A DNA stretch of 64,000 bases from Cavia porcellus. Its lineage: Eukaryota > Chordata > Mammalia > Rodentia > Caviidae. This document shows, piece after piece, positions 1 through 11,779 of this stretch. The stretch spans positions 183,204,982 through 183,268,981 of the forward strand of contig NW_026947484.1 in NCBI RefSeq assembly GCF_034190915.1, read 5' to 3'. Under the pieces are notes generated by a model that was not told the DNA's origin, did not search any database, and saw only the letters and a program-made list of their open reading frames with translations. The position numbers were made by a program, and so were the translations under genes. Position 1 is the first letter of the stretch. Each line of letters begins with the position of its first letter.

Positions 1-679
1 CTCAAATGAATACTTTACAGCTTTGCACACTTGAGCCTGTGAAAGGAAGGATCTTGTTGATCTTGCAAAGCAAGAAATACATCTTTTCTGTTGTCCTGGT
101 GTGAAGTTCTTGGCTTCTTTTTAGTCTTTGTCTCTCTAACAACCACACTCTTCTCCAACATTGCAGGGCCCAGCTTTACTGGCGCTTTCTTTCTGGCAAG
201 AGTGAAACTTTAAAAATTATCTAGCTGTGCTATTTGCTTTTGCTTTTCAGTGTAAACCTGGCATAAAGCTGCCAAAAGTATTCATGCCACAGTCTGAACA
301 CTGGGCTGCCTTGAAATTTCCTCTGCTAGATTAACTAGTCCACCACTTTAAACTCAAGTCTCTTGTAAAGTCTCAGGACACAAGCAAATTATACACAAAA
401 TTTTCTGTCAGAGAATAACACACATGGCCTGGAGTCCATCTAACAATAGAGTCCTTATTCCAACTGAAATTTCCTGAGACTTGTCTCTACTATCTGCTTT
501 TTTTAAAAATCAGTGTTCTAATAATTTGAGCCCTGACCAAAATCTCCCATCAAGCTCAGTTTATAGCATTCTAGGATATGTCCAGCTGGGATACCCAAAT
601 CTTTCCAAATTACTCTCTACAAACCAGTACCAAAGACTTTTGCACCCGGTATGGTTCTGCAAACAACCCCATTTCCTAT
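1..679. other. No gene seen
   Basis: AT-rich sequence with short non-conserved open frames only. I recognise no repeat or gene. Confidence 0.5.
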
Positions 680-1067
680 TACCAAACATTGTCTCAGTTA
701 CTTTCTTCATCATGAGGATAAAATACTCTAAACTCACAATTTAAAGGAGGAGAAGTTTATTTTGGCTAATGATTTAGGAGTTTCAGTCCATGCTTGGCAG
801 GCTCAAACATAGAAGCCACATGGCACAAAAGCCTAGGTGGGGGAAAGCTGCTTGCTTCACAGTGGCCAGGAACAGAGAATGAAGGGAGGAGCTGGGGAGG
901 ATAATTCACCCATCAGGTCATGGCCCTAATGACCGGTGTCTTCTGACCAGGCCTCACCTCCTAACTTTACGCATAGCTACAGTGCTCCAATGATTCAATC
1001 ACCTTTCCAAAGCTGTGCCTTTCAGTACATGTAGCTTTTGGTGGAAGTATAAATATAAACCATAATA
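680..1067 (+). repeat. Unclassified interspersed repeat, copy 1
   Basis: This segment and 3062-3475 share an ordered set of words: GAGGATAAAATACT with GAGGACAAAATACT, AGAAGTTTATTTTGGC with AAAGGTTTATTTTGCC, and TTTCAGTCCATG with TTTCAGTTGATG. They then share a purine-rich middle part with GGCAGCCAGGA-like words. It resembles a medium-reiteration rodent repeat of URR1 type, but the family is not certain. Confidence 0.55.
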
Positions 1068-3061
1068 CTCTTTGGACTAATTTTGTCACTTTTCTGAAAA
1101 TTTAAAACCAGTTCAAAATGAAGTTTTAAAACCATAAAAAAACAAAATGATCAAAGTTTATCATTTATATTTTTATTTTTTTTGAAATGAATCTTTATAA
1201 CTCAATATTTCCTATTCAATTCTGCACATAAATCCTTGCTGCCTCTACATGAGTCCTTCTTGGGATTTCAGTTTCTAAAAGAGGTTTTGGGCACAAGTGA
1301 ATTTATCACCATGTATCACTACTTTCCCCAGTATTTTGCCAATATATTTGTATCCAGATATTAAATTCATTATTGTTATATTTTCTCAAGGTAGTTAGCA
1401 CTTTAGCCATTCTCTTTTTGAGCTGTTGTTATGATGTGGAATATTAAGTGAAGAGTCCCATTGTTCTGTAGTGGGACTAGTTTGATGTAATTTTATTTGG
1501 TTGTGTTTCATTTTTGTTTCCTGTGTTTTTTAGGATTTATTATGGTTAATATTATCAATTTAATAAACCAGTCTGAAGAGACAGATAGTGTTCTGGATCT
1601 ATCAATTGACAGTGTAGAACTCTTCTTGAACTTCAAGAAGAGTTACCATAAACTTTCTGGAGTTACCATAAAAGTAGTATTGTATTCTCCACAATTCACA
1701 ATTCAACTAATAGCAACATTTAGTAATATAGTAAGCAATATTTAGTAATTTATGAGTAGCCATATTTGGTAATATAGTAAGTTATATTAGGAAACAGAAG
1801 AGATTTGAACAAAATTAAATATTTGTACTTAATTGCATTGTTAGTCTTCAGATAGATAATGATGGATAGCTGTACTAGTTTCCTGATAAATGGACAAGAA
1901 ACTGGCATTTGGATGGTATATATCTCAATGGTGGAGAAGGAACATTTTTTAGAGAATTTGAGCAGAGTATACTAGGGGGAAAAGTACAGACATATTTGTG
2001 AGACCTCAGTATGAGGCAGAGCAATATGAAAAGATAACCCAGGGCTAGTTGTACTTAGATTATAGGCATATAGACAAAACCCAGGCTATGAACTTGTCAT
2101 TCTTAACATAGGCTGTTGTATCTGTCAGGGTACCAAAATGATTCATGGAATCCAGAGCAGAATCAGGCATAATTCTTTAAGAAAGAATGAACTCAGTATT
2201 TACTGAATTGAATAAGTCATCAAGAAAGATGAGCTGATAGACTGGGGTTTTGAGAATGTTGAAGTCAGTGCTTAGTCTTGAGCCCTTGTGAGCTTATCTT
2301 AATTTTTCCTCCCTGTCACCCTGGAAAAGGATGGAATGTTAGAGCCGTAAACGATATTTATGTGGTGTCTAGCTATAGTGTTATAATTCTGTATTCCCTA
2401 AGTGGTTTAGGGAAATACACTGCGTAATGGCCAGATTCTTCTGATGAAGCCCTAACCTCCAAGGTTTTAGGAGCAAGTCTTTGAGAAGTGATTTGAGCCC
2501 ATAAGAATGGAATTAGTGGTCTTATAAAAGAAAAGTTCCAGAGAAGTCCTTTGCCTTTTCTTTCATGGAGGTTATAGTGAGAAGTTGGTGTCTATCAGAA
2601 GGGAGCACTTAACAACTTCTGAACTGCCAATACTTTGATATTACTTTCCTCATCCTCCAGAACTTTCAGGAACAAATTTCTGTTGTTTATATGTCATCCA
2701 GTTGTCAGCATTATTATAGCAGCACAAACAAACTAAGAAACTTAGTGTCTTATATTTGTCATTTGAAAGCTCTGAAAAAAGTACTGTCTGACAATTATGA
2801 GTAGTTCTGTCCTGAGGTCTGTGCCCAGTACTGTCTCTAGTGCACAGAATGGCTGGAATGGCACTGATTTGGGCAAGGTAACCCAGGCTTGGACTGAACC
2901 TCACATGAGTGTTGCTTGTAAGAAGTTAGGGTTGCTAACTTAGCAAGTAAGAATGCAGGACATTCCAGTTAAAAAAGTTACACTGGCATTAAAAAATATT
3001 GCATGGGCAATACTCATACTACAATTTATTTTTGTTTTCCGAAAATAAATTATAAGAGTGC
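1068..3061. other. Intergenic, no gene seen
   Basis: AT-rich. Apart from the palindrome at 1618 it holds short degenerate repeats (TTAGTAATATAGTAAG-like words at 1715-1785) and a small inverted repeat TTCCCTAA/TTAGGGAA near 2393-2413. Confidence 0.5.
1618..1644. repeat. Perfect 27-base palindrome
   Basis: AACTCTTCTTGAA is followed by a single C and then its exact reverse complement. The arms are 13 bases. It contains two TTCNNGAA units one base apart, which is not the two-base spacing of a standard heat-shock element. Confidence 0.9.
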
Positions 3062-3475
3062 ATATTGCTGTACTAGTCATCTTTCTCTGGTGAGGACAAA
3101 ATACTTGACATGCACAAATTAAAAGAGAAAAGGTTTATTTTGCCTCACAGTTTCAGTGGTTTCAGTTGATGGTCAGCTGACTCCAAGACAAAGCATCAGA
3201 GGGAAGTGCAAGGTGGAAGAAAGCAGCTCACATCACGGCAGCCAGGAGAGATGAGAGGACAGCGGAGTGGAGGGCAGCAGAGGGCAGAGGAAAGGTGAGA
3301 GAAGAAGGACCCAGCACCACATAGAGTCCCTAATGTCGCATTCCTGTGACTCGCTTAGACACAACAGGATTGCAACTGACTAATTTCCTAGGAGTCTTTC
3401 AAGACATTCACGTTGAAAATCAAGATTAACCTTCACAAATATATGCCTCTCTTCTCATTATATTTCACCACTTAT
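3062..3475 (+). repeat. Unclassified interspersed repeat, copy 2
   Basis: Second copy of the repeat at 680-1067. A purine-rich core (about 3200-3310, rich in GGCAGAGG and GAGAGA words) is better kept here. No open frame or terminal inverted repeat was recognised. Confidence 0.55.
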
Positions 3476-6356
3476 TGGATGGTAGCTATCATTTATTTAT
3501 TTTGCAAAATTTCCTTATGAAACTCTTTGCAGTTTCACTTTGATCTGTCATTTACATGGTGACATAGATTTTATAGGGGTCGTATCCGATCTCTTTAATT
3601 CTTTTGTACACTGAGCATTGAAGCATTGATTAGTTGGAAAACATGCTCAACATCTGCATTCTGTGTCCGGGCTGATCATGTCTTTGTATAAAGTTAGCAA
3701 CTTAAGAGAATTGGCTTTTCAAGTTTGATTTTTTGGAGGCAAATAATATTGTATTTTATGGAACACATTGGTTTCCTATGCTCTATGTCTTACCCAATGA
3801 CACTTTAAAATTTCTATTCTCTTTTTTAATACTATGCATAGTAATTTCAGTAGTTTCCATGCAAGAAGAGTATTTTGAAACACATATGTAAAAGAATTGC
3901 ATTCTTCAAGAATTAAACTGCTTGCACTAAGTAGTCATTGTAACTGTAACAATTACTTCAAGTCAGAATTTCTTTTCTATTTGAAAGTAAATTTTTGGGT
4001 CAGAGACTTGCACTATCTGCCACTAGTGTCGTGCCAGTGTGTGCAGACCTTGTATGTGTATTTTAACAGAGCAAATTCAACGCTTGTGTTATTCTGTTTC
4101 TGTATCTGGTTATATCTGTTTCTTGGGTTAATGAGACTACCATTGATGCATATCAAATCTGAGAATCCAGGATTAAATGTCAAAATAAAGGTGATTATAA
4201 ATTAATTTATTAAGAACAAAGTATTGTTTTGAAGTAAATATCACAGATTTCTGCCGTATGTCCCCAGCAGCATTGTCAGTTCTGATTTCCATGTCTTGAC
4301 TGTTTTACCTGGGCAGCAGTCTTATATTGCTTTTTCCAGAAAGTGCAAGTCTAGAAGAATTATTGCTCTTTTGGTTTGCACAGTTAAATTGCATTAGCAA
4401 CTTCATTTTAATTGCTTCCCAGGGACTTCATCACAAAATTACTAGAAAGTTTCTAGATTTATCCCATCCACACTGTGAACTTTAAATTGCTTTGGGGGTT
4501 AGAAATATCCTCAAAGCAGCAAACTTTTTAAGTTGCTTTGGCACTCCACTGACTTGTCTTTTAAAGGAGCTTTCACAACAAAACGACCGTAAACTGCTTC
4601 TACTTTCGTTGTTACTGGAAGGGGATTTTATTTTGCCCCTGGTAAATTTTTTTTTCCTAATAGCAATGGTAAATACTTGATTTTTAAGGAAAACTGAGAA
4701 AGAAGTAGTTATCTTACTGAAGTTATTCAGGTAAAATTTATGAGATTAGCAATCTTATAAATGTAGGGTTTCTGGTGCTGGCTTTATATTTGATGTGTGG
4801 TACTGAGGATTGAATCCAGAACCTTCACACTAAGCTATTTCCCTCCAGGACTTGTGAATTTGTCTTATTTTGAGACAGGGCCTCACTAACTCATTGAATA
4901 GCCCAAACTATTCAACTTCCTCAGGATTCTAGAGAGCTGGACTCCTAGCTGGCATTTTAATATAGAAATATTCCAGTGTAATGGAGATAAAAATTAATGA
5001 CAGTAAATTTCTACATTTAAGAATGTTTAAGTGATGCATCTCTCTTAGTCATGGGTATTTCTGAATATCCATTGAGGAAGACCAATAGAACAGTTGTTGG
5101 AGCTGCCGTAGCTGACTTTCTATAAGGAGAAGGTAATAGACATTTTCTCACACCTGGAGGTAAAAGAGAACGTGCCCTTTTACTGAAATTTTAAAATCTG
5201 TATATTTATTTGAGACTTGATAAAGCTTTTCTGAGGCAAATTTACTACTCATTATGGATAGTGACCTAGAAATAAGTTGTACTGGAAAATGACAAAGAAA
5301 AATCATTTTTATCTAAAATGTTATTTATTACAAATACTATTGCTAATGCTCTAGTTAATATTCTAGTTAATATTAATATAACTTATTTATTTATTTTTAT
5401 TTTAAAGAGAAAACTAAATTTCAAAATTAGGTAATAGGAGGGTAAAATGGTTAATATATTGAGTATTGTTATCTTTAAATTAGTTACTTAGAGTAAAAGA
5501 TAAAGGCATTTAATTGTACAAAAATATTAGCACAAATCTTTCTTTTCAATGAACTAAGAAATTCACAGTATAACTATCTTAACTATCATATATATATTTT
5601 GCTTTTCCCTTCCTTCTTTTCTCCAACCCAGTTTCTCCTTCCTTTTGAACAATTTCTTCTCATTTTACAATATCTATTGTACATTTTGTATCTTATTTAC
5701 TCTTAAACGTGATGTTTGCGTATAATATTATTATATTTTAGATATTTCTATTTCCCCCAAATTAAAAATAACCCAAAATTCTTTTTCTAAAAATATAACT
5801 TTTATATTTGTTCCTTTACCAAATATACTCTTTTGAAGCTGACATTAAGTTAGCATTGGACCAGGATTTACATATATCTCTTTATTTTAATAATTAAAGA
5901 ATAGCGATTTTTGTTAAGGACAGCACATTTATTGCAGAAATAATTAGGTTATTTGTGATGGTTAAAATCGGTGGACAATGTTATTTTGTACACTATAGAT
6001 TTATTATGGAATTTCTGGTCAAAATTTTATGGCAACTTTGCATGAAAGTTATTTCCACTTCACAATGGAATTTAGATAAATAGTTCTAACTCAGGTGCAT
6101 TTATTCATAACTTATTGTCTGACAAGGGCATATATATGAGTGCTAAAGCCTCATTCATCAGGTCTTTGAAAGTCCAAGTGATCTTAATTTAGAACATAGT
6201 AACATATTCTCGTGCTATTTATGTATCCAATTATAGGTTGCAATTACCCATAAGGGAATCCAGTAAGAATGCAAAAAACTCTTACGACAGTACTGTAGCA
6301 GAGCTGCATGCGTCTCAGCCACTGCAGAATTCCTGTTGGTGAACAAACATAACAAG
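3476..6356. other. Upstream region of the OR13C7-like gene
   Basis: Besides the B1-ID SINE at 4783 I see no gene. The 5300-5420 stretch is very AT-rich, with a duplicated CTAGTTAATATT word. OR promoters and 5' exons are expected here but cannot be placed by eye. Confidence 0.45.
4783..4960 (-). mobile_element. B1-ID dimeric SINE
   Basis: On the minus strand a B1-like (7SL-derived) unit is followed by an ID-like tRNA-derived unit. On the plus strand this reads GTACTGAGGATTGAATCC, then TTTGAGACAGGGCCTCACTA and the reverse complement of a B1 head. It is diverged. The same order occurs at 14083 and 42008. Confidence 0.65.
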
Positions 6357-7319
6357 ATGGGAAAGTCCAATCAGTCTTCTGTGACAGAATTTGTCTTGCT
6401 GGGACTTTCTGGCTACCCAGAGCTGGAGGCCATTTACTTTGTTCTGGTCCTGTGTATGTACCTGGTGATCCTGCTGGGAAACGGTGTTATCATCATTGTG
6501 AGTGTCTATGACTCCCATTTGCACACCCCTATGTACTTTTTCCTCAGTAACTTATCATTTTTGGATATCTGCTACACTAGTTCTTCTATTCCCCTATTCC
6601 TCAGTAGTTTCTTAACGTCAAAGAAGACCATTTCCTTCTCTGGATGTGCAGTACAAATGTTTCTTTCATTTGCTATGGGAGCCACAGAGTGTGTCCTTCT
6701 AAGTATGATGGCATTTGACCGCTATGTGGCCATCTGTAACCCTCTGAGATACCCCATCATCATGAGCAAGGCTTCCTACGTTCCCATGGCTGCTGGGTCC
6801 TGGATCGCAGGAGGTGTCAACTCTGTGTTGCAGACTTCTCTTGCAATGCGGCTTCCTTTCTGTGGGGATAATGTCATTAATCATTTCACTTGTGAAATCT
6901 TGGCTGTCTTAAAATTGGCTTGTGCTGATATTTCCATGAATGTTATTAGCATGGCTGTTGCTAACATGATTTTTCTTGTGGGCCCAGTACTTTTCATTTT
7001 TGTCTCGTATGTTTTCATTCTCTCCACCATTCTGAGGATTCCTTCTGCAGAGGGGAGACGCAAAGCCTTTTCTACCTGTTCTGCCCATTTAACAGTGGTT
7101 ATTATATTCTATGGGACCATCCTCTTCATGTATGCTAAACCTAAGGCTAAAGACTCTTCTGGCGCAGACAAAGAACAACTCAGAGACAAAATTATCTCTC
7201 TCTTCTATGGCGTGGTGACACCTATGCTCAATCCACTTATCTACAGTTTGAGGAACAAAGATGTGAAAGCAGCCGTGAAGAATATACTGTACCGGAAGCG
7301 TTTCTCAGAGGAAAAGTGA
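6357..7319 (+). CDS. OR13C7: Intact olfactory receptor, family 13 subfamily C (OR13C7-like)
   Basis: A single-exon class A GPCR of 320 residues, the usual OR length. The start is the ATG at 6357, in a good Kozak context (A at -3, G at +4). The frame opens 7 codons upstream, but only with a TTG. Visible OR landmarks are an N-glycosylation sequon at N5, GN at 41-42 (TM1), LHTPMY at 55-60, C97 (TM3 disulphide), [10 protein letters not shown] at 118-127, ECL2 cysteines C169/C179/C189, SY at 217-218, KAFSTCSAH at 236-244 and PMLNPLIY at 289-296 (TM7). Known OR biology: an odorant-binding receptor in ciliary membrane signalling through Golf. From recall of human proteins the closest match is OR13C7, including the SGADKEQ loop before TM7, with OR13C3/C4 next. 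Orthology is an inference. No stop or frameshift was seen. AATAAA signals follow at 7387 and 7454. Confidence 0.93.
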   Translation: MGKSNQSSVTEFVLLGLSGYPELEAIYFVLVLCMYLVILLGNGVIIIVSVYDSHLHTPMYFFLSNLSFLDICYTSSSIPLFLSSFLTSKKTISFSGCAVQMFLSFAMGATECVLLSMMAFDRYVAICNPLRYPIIMSKASYVPMAAGSWIAGGVNSVLQTSLAMRLPFCGDNVINHFTCEILAVLKLACADISMNVISMAVANMIFLVGPVLFIFVSYVFILSTILRIPSAEGRRKAFSTCSAHLTVVIIFYGTILFMYAKPKAKDSSGADKEQLRDKIISLFYGVVTPMLNPLIYSLRNKDVKAAVKNILYRKRFSEEK

Positions 7320-7386
7320 ATGCTATTCTAGTAAAAAATTTTTTTTCACTCTAAATGCAAGGCTAATTCTCACCTGAAGTTTCCAA

Positions 7387-7459
7387 AATAAATATAAGAG
7401 CTGGTAATAACCACTAATTCTTGAGATTCTTGTTTTTCTGTTTCTGTTATTTAAATAAA
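7387..7459 (+). promoter_or_regulatory. Candidate polyadenylation signals for the OR13C7-like gene
   Basis: AATAAA occurs at 7387-7392 and again at 7454-7459, 68 and 135 bases after the OR stop codon. The region is AT-rich, so either hexamer could be chance. The position suits an OR 3'UTR. Confidence 0.4.
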
Positions 7460-7575
7460 AGAGTAATAGAGGGCTAACATTTTCCCTTCATGACAAATTA
7501 AGGAGAGGAGAAAGAGACATTGTTAAGAAATTCTGATCCAATCTGTGCTCTTCCTCATGGATAACAATTTAGTTT

Positions 7576-7639
7576 TTTTTTTTTTCCTTTTTTTTTTTCA
7601 TCGGTACCGGGGATCGAACTCATGACTGCCTGCTTGCAA
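7576..7639 (-). mobile_element. 5'-truncated ID-type SINE with target duplication
   Basis: A T-rich tail is followed by the reverse complement of GAGTTCGATCCCCGGTACC and ends inside the tRNA-like part. It is flanked by a 13-base direct repeat, AACAATTTAGTTT (7563-7575 and 7640-7652), which marks a retroposition event. It sits about 250 bases beyond the OR13C7-like stop. Confidence 0.8.
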
Positions 7640-7779
7640 AACAATTTAGTTTAAACCTAGAATTCTGACTTCTGTAATCTTATGCAAAAGGAAGTACCAT
7701 TTTACTAACATCCTCTTATCTCCTATGTACATAAATTGTCTTGTCATATTCTTCTTAAGATCAAGTAGAAAGCATCTTA

Positions 7780-10185
7780 TTAAGAATCTGAGTGCTATAT
7801 AAACTCAACATTAAGTAATTCTTTTTGTATATCTTTGTCAATGTTTGCATAACATATTGTTTACACTCCTGGTATAGAGTTGGTACAAGTATATAACACA
7901 GGGTAATTCCTCTCTACATTCCCTTCCCTTCCCCCATCTTCGCCCCTCCCTCCACCTCTTGAGCCCTTTTCTATTTGATAAAGATATATCTTTCTACTTC
8001 TTATCTCTACCCTTGATTTTGCTCTTTATTTATAATTGAATTTCTCATGTAAGAGAAACTATATGATAAACTTTGGCTTGATTTATTTCATTTAAACTTA
8101 TGGTCTCAAGATGCATCCATTTTCCTACAAATGATTGGAGTTTATCTTTTTTATAGCAGAGCAATACTTCATTTTGTGTAAATACCACATTTTCTTTATC
8201 CATCTGTTGGACTTAGGATGCTTCCAAGATTTGCCATTGTGAATTGTGCTACTGTAAACATGGGTATGCATGTGTCAATGTAATATGATTTTTAAAAACT
8301 CTGTCAGAGAGAGACCAAGAAGGGAACTAGCTGGTTTAAATGGAATTTTTTATTTTAGTTTCTTGAGAAATCTTCTTACTGGTATCCATAGTGGTTGTTC
8401 CTAACAGCAATGTAGAAGGGTTTTTTACCCTGCAGTCTTGCCAGCATTTGTTATTATTCGACCTCTTGATAATGGCCATTCTTTCTTAGGCATATTGGTG
8501 TGTTTTAATTCGAATTTTTCTAAGGACTAGTGATTTTGAACATTTCTTCATATATTTATTGACCATTTTTTCTCTCTCCTACTTCTCTTTCTCTTCCTCT
8601 TCTTTATCTTCTTTTTCTATGAAATTTTTATACATTTCAGTTGCCCGTTTTTTGACTGGATCTTTTATTTGGGGTTCTAACTTTCTAGAGTTTTTTACTT
8701 ATTCTATCTATTAGTGTATTTTATGAGACAAGACCTTGCTATCTAAGTCAGGCTGGCCTTGAACTCACTCTATGTCTAGCCTCTAACTCACAGCAATCCT
8801 CCTGCCTCAGGCTCCTAGGTGCTGGGGTTACAGGCATGTGTCACTTTGCAGGGCTTAGATATTAGTCTTCCGTCACAATTATAGCTGGAAAAATTTTTTC
8901 CCATTCTTTAAATTTTTTTTTCACTCTGTTGATTTTTCATTACGCAAAAGTTTTTAATTTGATGCAATCCCATTTGTTGATTTTTTGCTATTTTCTGTGC
9001 AACCGGGGTTCTGTTCACAAAGTCCTTGTCTACATATATGATTTCAAGAGTTTTTATATTTTCTCTTCCAGCAGGATATACATTTTTGTTTTAGCACTTA
9101 GTTCTTTGATCCAATTTGATTTTAGCTTAATGCATGGTGAGGGGTATAGGACTAGATTCAATCTTCTGCATCATTTGTTAAAGAGGTTATCTTTCCTCCT
9201 CTGTATGCTTTTACCCCTTTCCAGTGATGAGTGAACTTCAGGATGTTTCTACCTTCTCTTTCTTGTTGCACTGACCTCATATCTGTTTTTATGCCAGTAT
9301 CATGCTGTTTTTAATCATCGTAACTTTGGAATAAAACTTCAAGCTCAAAATTGTGATGCGCTCTTGTTACTGAGGGTTGCTTTTGCTGTTCTGGATATCT
9401 TTTGATGCCATAGAAAATTTAGGATTTTTTGTTCTCCAGTTCTGGTAAGAATGCTGTTGGTACTATATTTTGATTGGAATTTCATTAAATCTGTGTAAGA
9501 ATTTTGGAATTATGGCCAGTTTGACCACATTGGTTATGCCTTCTAGGAGATCTCTTTCCATTTTTCTATTCCCTTTTTCACTGCAGTTTCTATTATAGGG
9601 GTCTTTCATTCCTTTAGTTAGATTATTTCATAAATATTTAATTTTTCTTGATGCTGTTGTAAATAGTATCTTTTCTCCAACTTATTTCTCAGTGGGCTCA
9701 ATAGTAGCATATGGGAACACTATTGATTTTTGAGTGTTGATTTGTATTCTGCTAAATTACTGAAATTTATTAATTCTAAGTCTTTTGGTGGATCTTTCTG
9801 GATTATCCTTGTGGAAGAGCATATCAAGTGCAAATAATGATAATTTGACTTTTCCCTTTCCTATATGTATTCCTTTTATTTCTTTTTATAGCCCAATTGC
9901 TTTTGCTAATGCTTCAAATGCTGTGTTGTACGGGAGTGGTGATAGTGGGAATTCTGAACTTTTTCCTGATTTTAGTGGGAATGCTTTAATATGATGTTAG
10001 CAGTAGGTTTGTCAGGAATGGTTTTTGTCAACTAAGTTTCTTCTTTATTTTTATGGAGTGTCTTTATCATGAAAAGTTGTTGGATTTTGTCAAAGGCTTT
10101 TTCTGTGTCTATTGATATGATTATGTGACTTTTGTCCTTGGTTCTGTTAATGTGATGTATTATCTGGGTACATATCTATTAAGGG
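7780..10185 (-). mobile_element. L1 fragment (ORF2 3' half and 3'UTR), minus strand
   Basis: The plus strand reads as the reverse complement of the L1 ORF2 C-terminal half. Examples are the segment around 8100-8300 (ATCCATTTTCC, CCATCTGTTGG, ACATGGGTATGCATGTG) and the reverse-transcriptase side at 9000-10160 (GGATATCTTTTGATGCC, TTTTTCTGTGTCTATTGA, TTCTGTTAATGTGATG). The C-rich stretch at 7915-7965 fits an L1 3' end. It has many stops and is interrupted by a B1 at about 8697-8858. It is an old, inactive copy. Confidence 0.8.
8697..8858 (-). mobile_element. B1 SINE inside the 8-10 kb L1
   Basis: The reverse complement of a B1 reads TGAGACAAGACCTTGCTAT, CAGGCTGGCCTTGAACTCAC, CAATCCTCCTGCCTCAG and GCTGGGGTTACAGGCATG. 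The middle carries a second CTCTATGTCTAGCCTCTAAC unit, indicating the internal duplication also seen in the 15.4 and 24.3 kb copies. Confidence 0.8.
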
Positions 10186-10194
10186 CTACTTCCT

Positions 10195-10292
10195 GAATTA
10201 GCACCAAAGGGCTCCATACAAGTGCAAGGTTGTGAGTTCGATCTCCAGTACCAGAAACAAAAACAAAACCAAAAACAAAAATGAAAAAGAAA
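10195..10292 (+). mobile_element. ID-type SINE, diverged
   Basis: GTGAGTTCGATCTCCAGTACC (B-box region) is followed by a CAAAAACAAAACC-type A-rich tail. The 5' part is degraded. It sits at the 5' end of the 7.8-10.2 kb L1. Confidence 0.65.
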
Positions 10293-11089
10293 AATATTTT
10301 GGATCATATAAAAGTCACACAAGCCAACATAGCCAGGGTTTAATTCTATTCTCTGGTTTATATTTCTCATATTGATTTTGAGTAAGTTAAATACAAAGAG
10401 GTATTTCAAGAGGATAAGAGGAACTATGAGAAATTCTTAAAAAGCTAAGAAATTATTATGTCTATTAATGATGTTGACATTTTTCTGAATAATTAAAATT
10501 TTGACTGTGAATTAAAGTTTTTATCAGTTTATGTTGAAAAATGAAATTCTTCCAATGCAAAGAAACATTTGCTCCAAATTGCAATATAACAATGTTTTCT
10601 AAAAACTGTCTTCCAATATTTTGAGTTATTTTGAATTTTGTTCTTAAAAATTGAATAAGAGTTTGTAATATAGTTTTGGGGAAAAATGAAAAGCAGAAAG
10701 AGTGATTTGTGGGGCAGCACTAACACATACAGGTCATTGTGCACTCAAGGTCAAGTTTGTATGAAGGGAAAATATTTAGAATAAAGTTATTTATTGGTTC
10801 AGAACCAGAGAGAATTAGTGTGCTTTCTATTTTCTTGTCAACTGATTATCAAAGAATAGCATATAATGATAACTTTTTGTTTTGTCCACCTTCGGTGACC
10901 TCTTCAATGTATCTTATTCAAACTTTTACACTCCTGGTTTACTCCTATATCTAAAGATAAGATCCTATTTTTCTAAAAGTGCTTGGAATTACAGGAGATG
11001 AACTAATATGTGAAGTCCATTTATTTTATTTGAAATAACTTGGATTTACAGTTTTCAATTTTAATAAATGAACTCAACAGTTAATTACT
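10293..11089. other. Intergenic, nothing recognised
   Basis: AT-rich. Short open frames on both strands lack any family resemblance. Confidence 0.45.
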
Positions 11090-11700
11090 GCCTACTCGTC
11101 TTGTTAACTTGACACTGAGTCATGGTTGTGACCTTTAGCATATTTCAGAAGCCAACAAATGGTTATAGCATAAAAGTGAGCCACCGAAAGCAAGGTATAG
11201 ATTAAGACAGCCTAGAGGAGTGAGTAACTAACTCTAGGGAAACACCGGACAGCTTTGCAGGGAATCTCAGATTCTGTCTGTCTGTTACAATATTGCTAAA
11301 ATTTTACTAGAGAAGAAGGATTAATGTGTCAAACAGAAGAACCAGCATGTGCTATTAGTATCCTGAGCTTTGAAAAAACATTATAGAGCTGAGTAACAGA
11401 ACCCAGTACATGCAAAGGGATAAGAGGGGCATGAAAAGAAGGTGAAATCCATAGAAAGAAATAGAGATTGAGATAAAGTAAGATCCCTAGAGATAATTTT
11501 AAAAAGTGTGAATGAAAATGGTTTCATTTCAAATATTTGTTGTCTTAATCCCATACATTTAGCTGTATGTTTTAGATCACTGGTCCCTACATTTTTGTGA
11601 GGTCAGTCATTTAAAAAAATACTAGATAACTCTTGAAATTTCTGAAATTCTCTTTCTGTATGTCACCTTTTTTTCTTTTAAAACTTCACCTCAAAATATG
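11090..11700. repeat. Non-coding flank duplicated with 39640-40390
   Basis: Downstream (in gene sense) of the decayed OR, words recur in order in the flank of the 40-41 kb OR. Pairs include TTTCAGAAGCCAACAAATGG with TTTCAGTAACCAATAAATGA, GAGGAGTGAGTAACTAAC with GAGGAGGAAATAACTAAC, and GCATGTGCTATTAG with TCATGTGCTATTGT. This is diverged unique sequence, not a known repeat, and supports a segmental duplication carrying the receptor. Confidence 0.6.
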
Positions 11701-11779
11701 TCATCTTATTTTATTGGTGAACTCAAAGATGTCAGTTTTTCATATTTTCTTTCGGCACTGTTATTTGTTCGTGGATTAT

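Noticed and set aside
2393..2413. Inverted repeat TTCCCTAA/TTAGGGAA
   Set aside because: Eight-base arms with a 5-base spacer are expected several times by chance in 64 kb.
6336..6356. Upstream start of the OR13C7-like gene
   Set aside because: The frame extends 7 codons upstream but only to a TTG; the first ATG is at 6357 and gives the standard OR N-terminus.
6315..7063. Minus-strand open frames opposite the OR13C7-like gene
   Set aside because: They are antisense shadows of a well-supported receptor gene and show no family features.
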